Positions 62,301 through 64,000 of a stretch of 64,000 bases of DNA are shown one piece after another. Position numbers and translations under genes: made by a program. The stretch spans positions 1,864,501-1,928,500 of the forward strand of contig NZ_MDGR01000007.1 of NCBI RefSeq assembly GCF_002742335.1. The letters run 5' to 3'. Source of the stretch: Reichenbachiella sp. 5M10 (lineage in GTDB: Bacteria; Bacteroidota; Bacteroidia; Cytophagales; Cyclobacteriaceae). The notes under the pieces are model-generated. The model saw only the letters and a list, made by a program, of their open reading frames with translations. It did not search any database and had not been told where the DNA came from. The first letter of the stretch is position 1. The number at the start of each line of letters is the position of its first letter.

Positions 62301-64000
62301 ATTCCAAACCCTGCCATTTCATCACTGAAAGTCAACGATGAGATCATGAGGTCCTTGGTCCCTTCGTTGTATACCGTAAACTCCTTGATCTGGTTGAAGT
62401 TCTCACCCTCTACATAATGCAGAGGATCAAAAAGAATCTCATTTGTACTCAAACTGATCTCTTGAACACCCGATACATTGAGAGTTGCTGTGATTTCGGT
62501 GATCTGATCGTCTGTATCGTTGCTCACGATTCGAATAGGCTCCATATAAACTCCATGGTAGATTGAATCCGTATCTATCAACAAGTCAAACGATTCAGAC
62601 AATCCTGCTTCCAAGACTCCTTTGTAGTATGGACTTGTGATCATGACTGCAAACTCACTTTTCAGATAATCTAACTTATTGTAGACTACCGTCAATCCAT
62701 CAGTACCGTCTTCGTTTTCCATTCCGACAGACACACTATTGATGGCAGTATAGGCCTCCAAATCTTTGTACTGCATCTTGATATCTCCATTTGCATAGAG
62801 GATCCCTTGGAATGTCGCTCCGTAAGCACTGTTGTCTCTAGAGACATTGGTGTACTGTACGACCAGTGAATCTGGAGTAGCTAGATAGTATACATCTCCC
62901 ATCTCTTCAGGATCAAGGTCGTCCCAGAAAATAGCAATGTGATTGTCTGGGTCAATCGTCGATGGGAAACTTCGGTTGCTCTGTCCACCGGATGCCCCAA
63001 GTGTCGTATTGAAAGTCAGAAAACCATTGGAGGCAATTTGTACCTCGTCGTAGGTATTGCCATAGTATGGGAAAGTAAATGGTAGAGAAACAAATATTCC
63101 ATCTCCTTCACCCAAAGCCAATCTATTGCCTGATTCGGCGATATCCACCCAGTCATAGATCACGGCATCACTGCTGTCACTATCAGCCCATGTGTATCCA
63201 AAATTGTCACCACCTTGTACTACAGATGGAGTTGTGACTCCATCTAGGGTCATAAATGATGGTGCGTGCACGACGTAGTTAAGTACTGACCCTGAGATAT
63301 TTTCCACAGTCACAGATACCTTGTCTGATTCACTAGATGCCAAAGAGACTTCTACTGGATCAATGTCTGTAGTCACACGCAACTCTGGACTAGCAATAGT
63401 CGACCCAGATACTGGAATGACCAAACTACTGTTTCCAAAATCATCGTCACTCGTGACAGTCAAATCACCCGTAAACACTCCCACATCAACTGGTGCAAAG
63501 GTCACTTCTACAAAAACTTGCTGTCCAGCAGCCAAGGTCAATTCTTCAACAAAAGACGTCGTAAATGCCTCATCACTAGACGCTATACTACTTACAACCA
63601 AATCTTTAGAACCGGTGTTTTTGAGAGATAAACTCTGAATGACACTCGTCCCATCGATAATTGGAGCAAAAGTCAACGACTCTGTATTAGCGGTGATTTC
63701 AGGATGTCCAATCACGTCTAGTACAGCGGTAAACTGAGCCTTAGGTACGAGAGGATCGTTGTTGTAGATGTATATCTCATGACTATACACCCCTTCCAAT
63801 AGCCCCGTAGCATCGATCGTTGCTTCGATCGTCTCTTCTTCTCCGGCTGGGATGATCCCGTTGTACTTGTTTATACTTACATTGTCAAACCCTTGATAAC
63901 CAGGGAATACTAAAATAGCCAGTTCATCTTCGACAAAGGTCTCATTGTAGTTGATTTGCAATCCTTGAGTACCGTCGGCATTCTCGATACCAATGGTTGC
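59318..64000 (-). CDS. Giant T9SS-sorted surface protein (5' end outside window)
   Basis: 1560 residues visible. The reading frame is open to the right edge; the apparent start at 63961 is a TTG Leu inside a typical GIENADGTQG strand, so the true start lies further out. Visible parts: an extended beta-domain, an ASH/choice-of-anchor-D-type domain (HPEITANTESLTFAPI), a second domain with YGNTYDEVQIASNGFLTF and GMENEDGTDGL, further ASH-like units, several Ig/cadherin-like domains, three near-identical 90-residue repeats joined by Glu-rich linkers, and a T9SS C-terminal domain (LEMDLYPNPVKNQVNVKW to VYTRRVIKE). An extracellular, probably surface-attached protein; an N-terminal protease domain may lie outside. 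Confidence 0.9.
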   Translation of the reverse strand, partial: ATIGIENADGTQGLQINYNETFVEDELAILVFPGYQGFDNVSINKYNGIIPAGEEETIEATIDATGLLEGVYSHEIYIYNNDPLVPKAQFTAVLDVIGHPEITANTESLTFAPIIDGTSVIQSLSLKNTGSKDLVVSSIASSDEAFTTSFVEELTLAAGQQVFVEVTFAPVDVGVFTGDLTVTSDDDFGNSSLVIPVSGSTIASPELRVTTDIDPVEVSLASSESDKVSVTVENISGSVLNYVVHAPSFMTLDGVTTPSVVQGGDNFGYTWADSDSSDAVIYDWVDIAESGNRLALGEGDGIFVSLPFTFPYYGNTYDEVQIASNGFLTFNTTLGASGGQSNRSFPSTIDPDNHIAIFWDDLDPEEMGDVYYLATPDSLVVQYTNVSRDNSAYGATFQGILYANGDIKMQYKDLEAYTAINSVSVGMENEDGTDGLTVVYNKLDYLKSEFAVMITSPYYKGVLEAGLSESFDLLIDTDSIYHGVYMEPIRIVSNDTDDQITEITATLNVSGVQEISLSTNEILFDPLHYVEGENFNQIKEFTVYNEGTKDLMISSLTFSDEMAGFGIDKTSSYTVAPKDSLVVKVTFAPDQATDFVNTLTINSDDASNPVLTVSMSGVAVLPPAAVVNPLETLVLDLLSTEVASDAITLTNEGMSDLEYTTEIRFFPYGFSDVSSSVVPSFEDSIYYDKHTDPDGYYGQNGGSVAPKVAVKFTLEKERFYLTHVSNYYNSNGAYEPSLLQVYKGGTRPENGELVTSQQFSHPEAENGYNAIIALEEPQLFYEEEEHFWVVITYPTSMLQPAAYNDRLTSDPRASWYFPGHSWLSDAAHNFKIRALEQVGGYGDWLTVDPAAGTVAPDANTDLTFYLDASETDRGGSHYAMVTYNFNDPLTPSLERAVEVYVNHLPEIDVLENINVQEGSEVSFVAEVSDLDGTITEIALAEEYAFTSLALSGNTATIVYSPDYDQAGVHVIELVATDDKGETVVKPIHLTVANVNRNPVASQVSDMQRYLHEGVLTLEGNTIFSDADMDALTFRAINESDEVATVLTTSTGFEITPVQAGTTFVGLFASDGTVEVLTSFNLTVVENQAPVAVSLENISRYVSDGVYSLVASEIFSDGDHILTFTATVADATVATAAVTASGFDITPLSAGATLVTLTATDGIVEVSTSFTVTVAVRNSAPVAVTVEDATLQAGGTSLTFAASSVFTDADSDVMYFDASAADATVVGVSISSGNFIIEPLAEGSTTVTLTATDTYNDEVTVSFTVSVEEEEEDEEEESTETNAAPVAVTVEDATLQAGGMSLTFAASSVFTDADSDVMYFDASATDAAVVGVSISSGNFIIEPLAEGSTTVTLTATDTYNDVVTVSFTVSVEEEEESTETNTAPVAMTVEDATLHVGGTNLTFAASSVFTDADGDVMYFDASAADAAVVGVSISSGSFIIEPLAEGSTTVTLTATDTYNDEVTVSFTVSVESNILSSIEVERLEMDLYPNPVKNQVNVKWEPGVEATMIRLFDNAGIMIQLIQVPANSSNYTLDMATLQSGVYHMQLITNEQVYTRRVIKE
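59590..60475 (-). repeat. Three tandem Ig-like repeats with variable Glu-rich linkers
   Basis: Each unit starts APVAVTVEDATLQAGG and ends with VTLTATDTYNDEVTVSFTVSV. Units differ by only a few residues. Linkers are acidic: a long EEEEEDEEEE-type block after the first unit, a shorter EEEEE after the second, none after the third. The linker length change is consistent with slippage. Near identity at nucleotide level suggests recent duplication. Confidence 0.85.

Overview
The window looks like a chromosomal segment of a marine-type Bacteroidota, most likely order Cytophagales. The signs are type IX secretion (T9SS) C-terminal sorting domains on three large secreted proteins, a TonB receptor with an N-terminal carboxypeptidase-like domain, exosortase N (XrtN) with its VIT-domain partner, 7TMR-DISM sensors, LytTR and GbsR regulators, and genes without Shine-Dalgarno leaders. 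I saw no rRNA, tRNA, CRISPR array, insertion sequence or phage structural gene.

Layout. 1-3.1 kb: a 7TMR-DISM histidine kinase cut by the left edge, greB, and a decayed N-terminal fragment of a second sensor of the same type. 3.2-6.1 kb: a metal-homeostasis cluster (MerC-like protein plus two COG0523/CobW GTPases) behind two palindromic Zur-like boxes. 6.1-16.2 kb: a G+C-rich accessory envelope cluster on the minus strand, with a 1480-aa polytopic sensor protein carrying a degenerate NTPase-like domain, a 336-aa membrane protein, an outer-membrane barrel, a small beta-rich protein, a peptidoglycan amidase, an HU-like protein, two coiled-coil envelope proteins, and an exact 22-bp-period repeat array. 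16.3-32.7 kb: mostly housekeeping and envelope genes (class A PBP, TPR protein, gyrA, FKBP lipoprotein, ArsC-like protein, TonB receptor, subtilase, lipoprotein, mnmA). 33.4-36.8 kb: a phosphoesterase and a GbsR-regulated membrane/SDR/SRPBCC operon. 36.8-42.2 kb: the XrtN operon with its own small winged-helix regulator and a duplicated operator. 42.3-48.6 kb: a 7TMR-DISM/LuxR receptor followed by a 1546-aa T9SS adhesin-like protein with six cadherin-like repeats.

48.6-57.4 kb is a second accessory block. A minus-strand run encodes an L,D-transpeptidase-like enzyme, two DUF2589-type proteins flanking a 95-aa protein, an unknown soluble protein, an M35/aspzincin-like zinc peptidase and two membrane proteins. 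Divergent from it lie an unknown protein and a TPR-HisKA_2 kinase/LytTR regulator pair. 57.4-59.3 kb holds a TetR-controlled AhpD-like protein and a HopJ-family protein. The right end is a giant T9SS-sorted surface protein that runs out of the window.

The best candidates for undescribed systems are the DUF2589/M35/L,D-transpeptidase-like run (48.7-53.8 kb) and the pseudo-NTPase sensor cluster (8.4-16.2 kb). Both combine unknown membrane proteins with a peptidoglycan-active enzyme and lack phage or contractile-tail structural genes.
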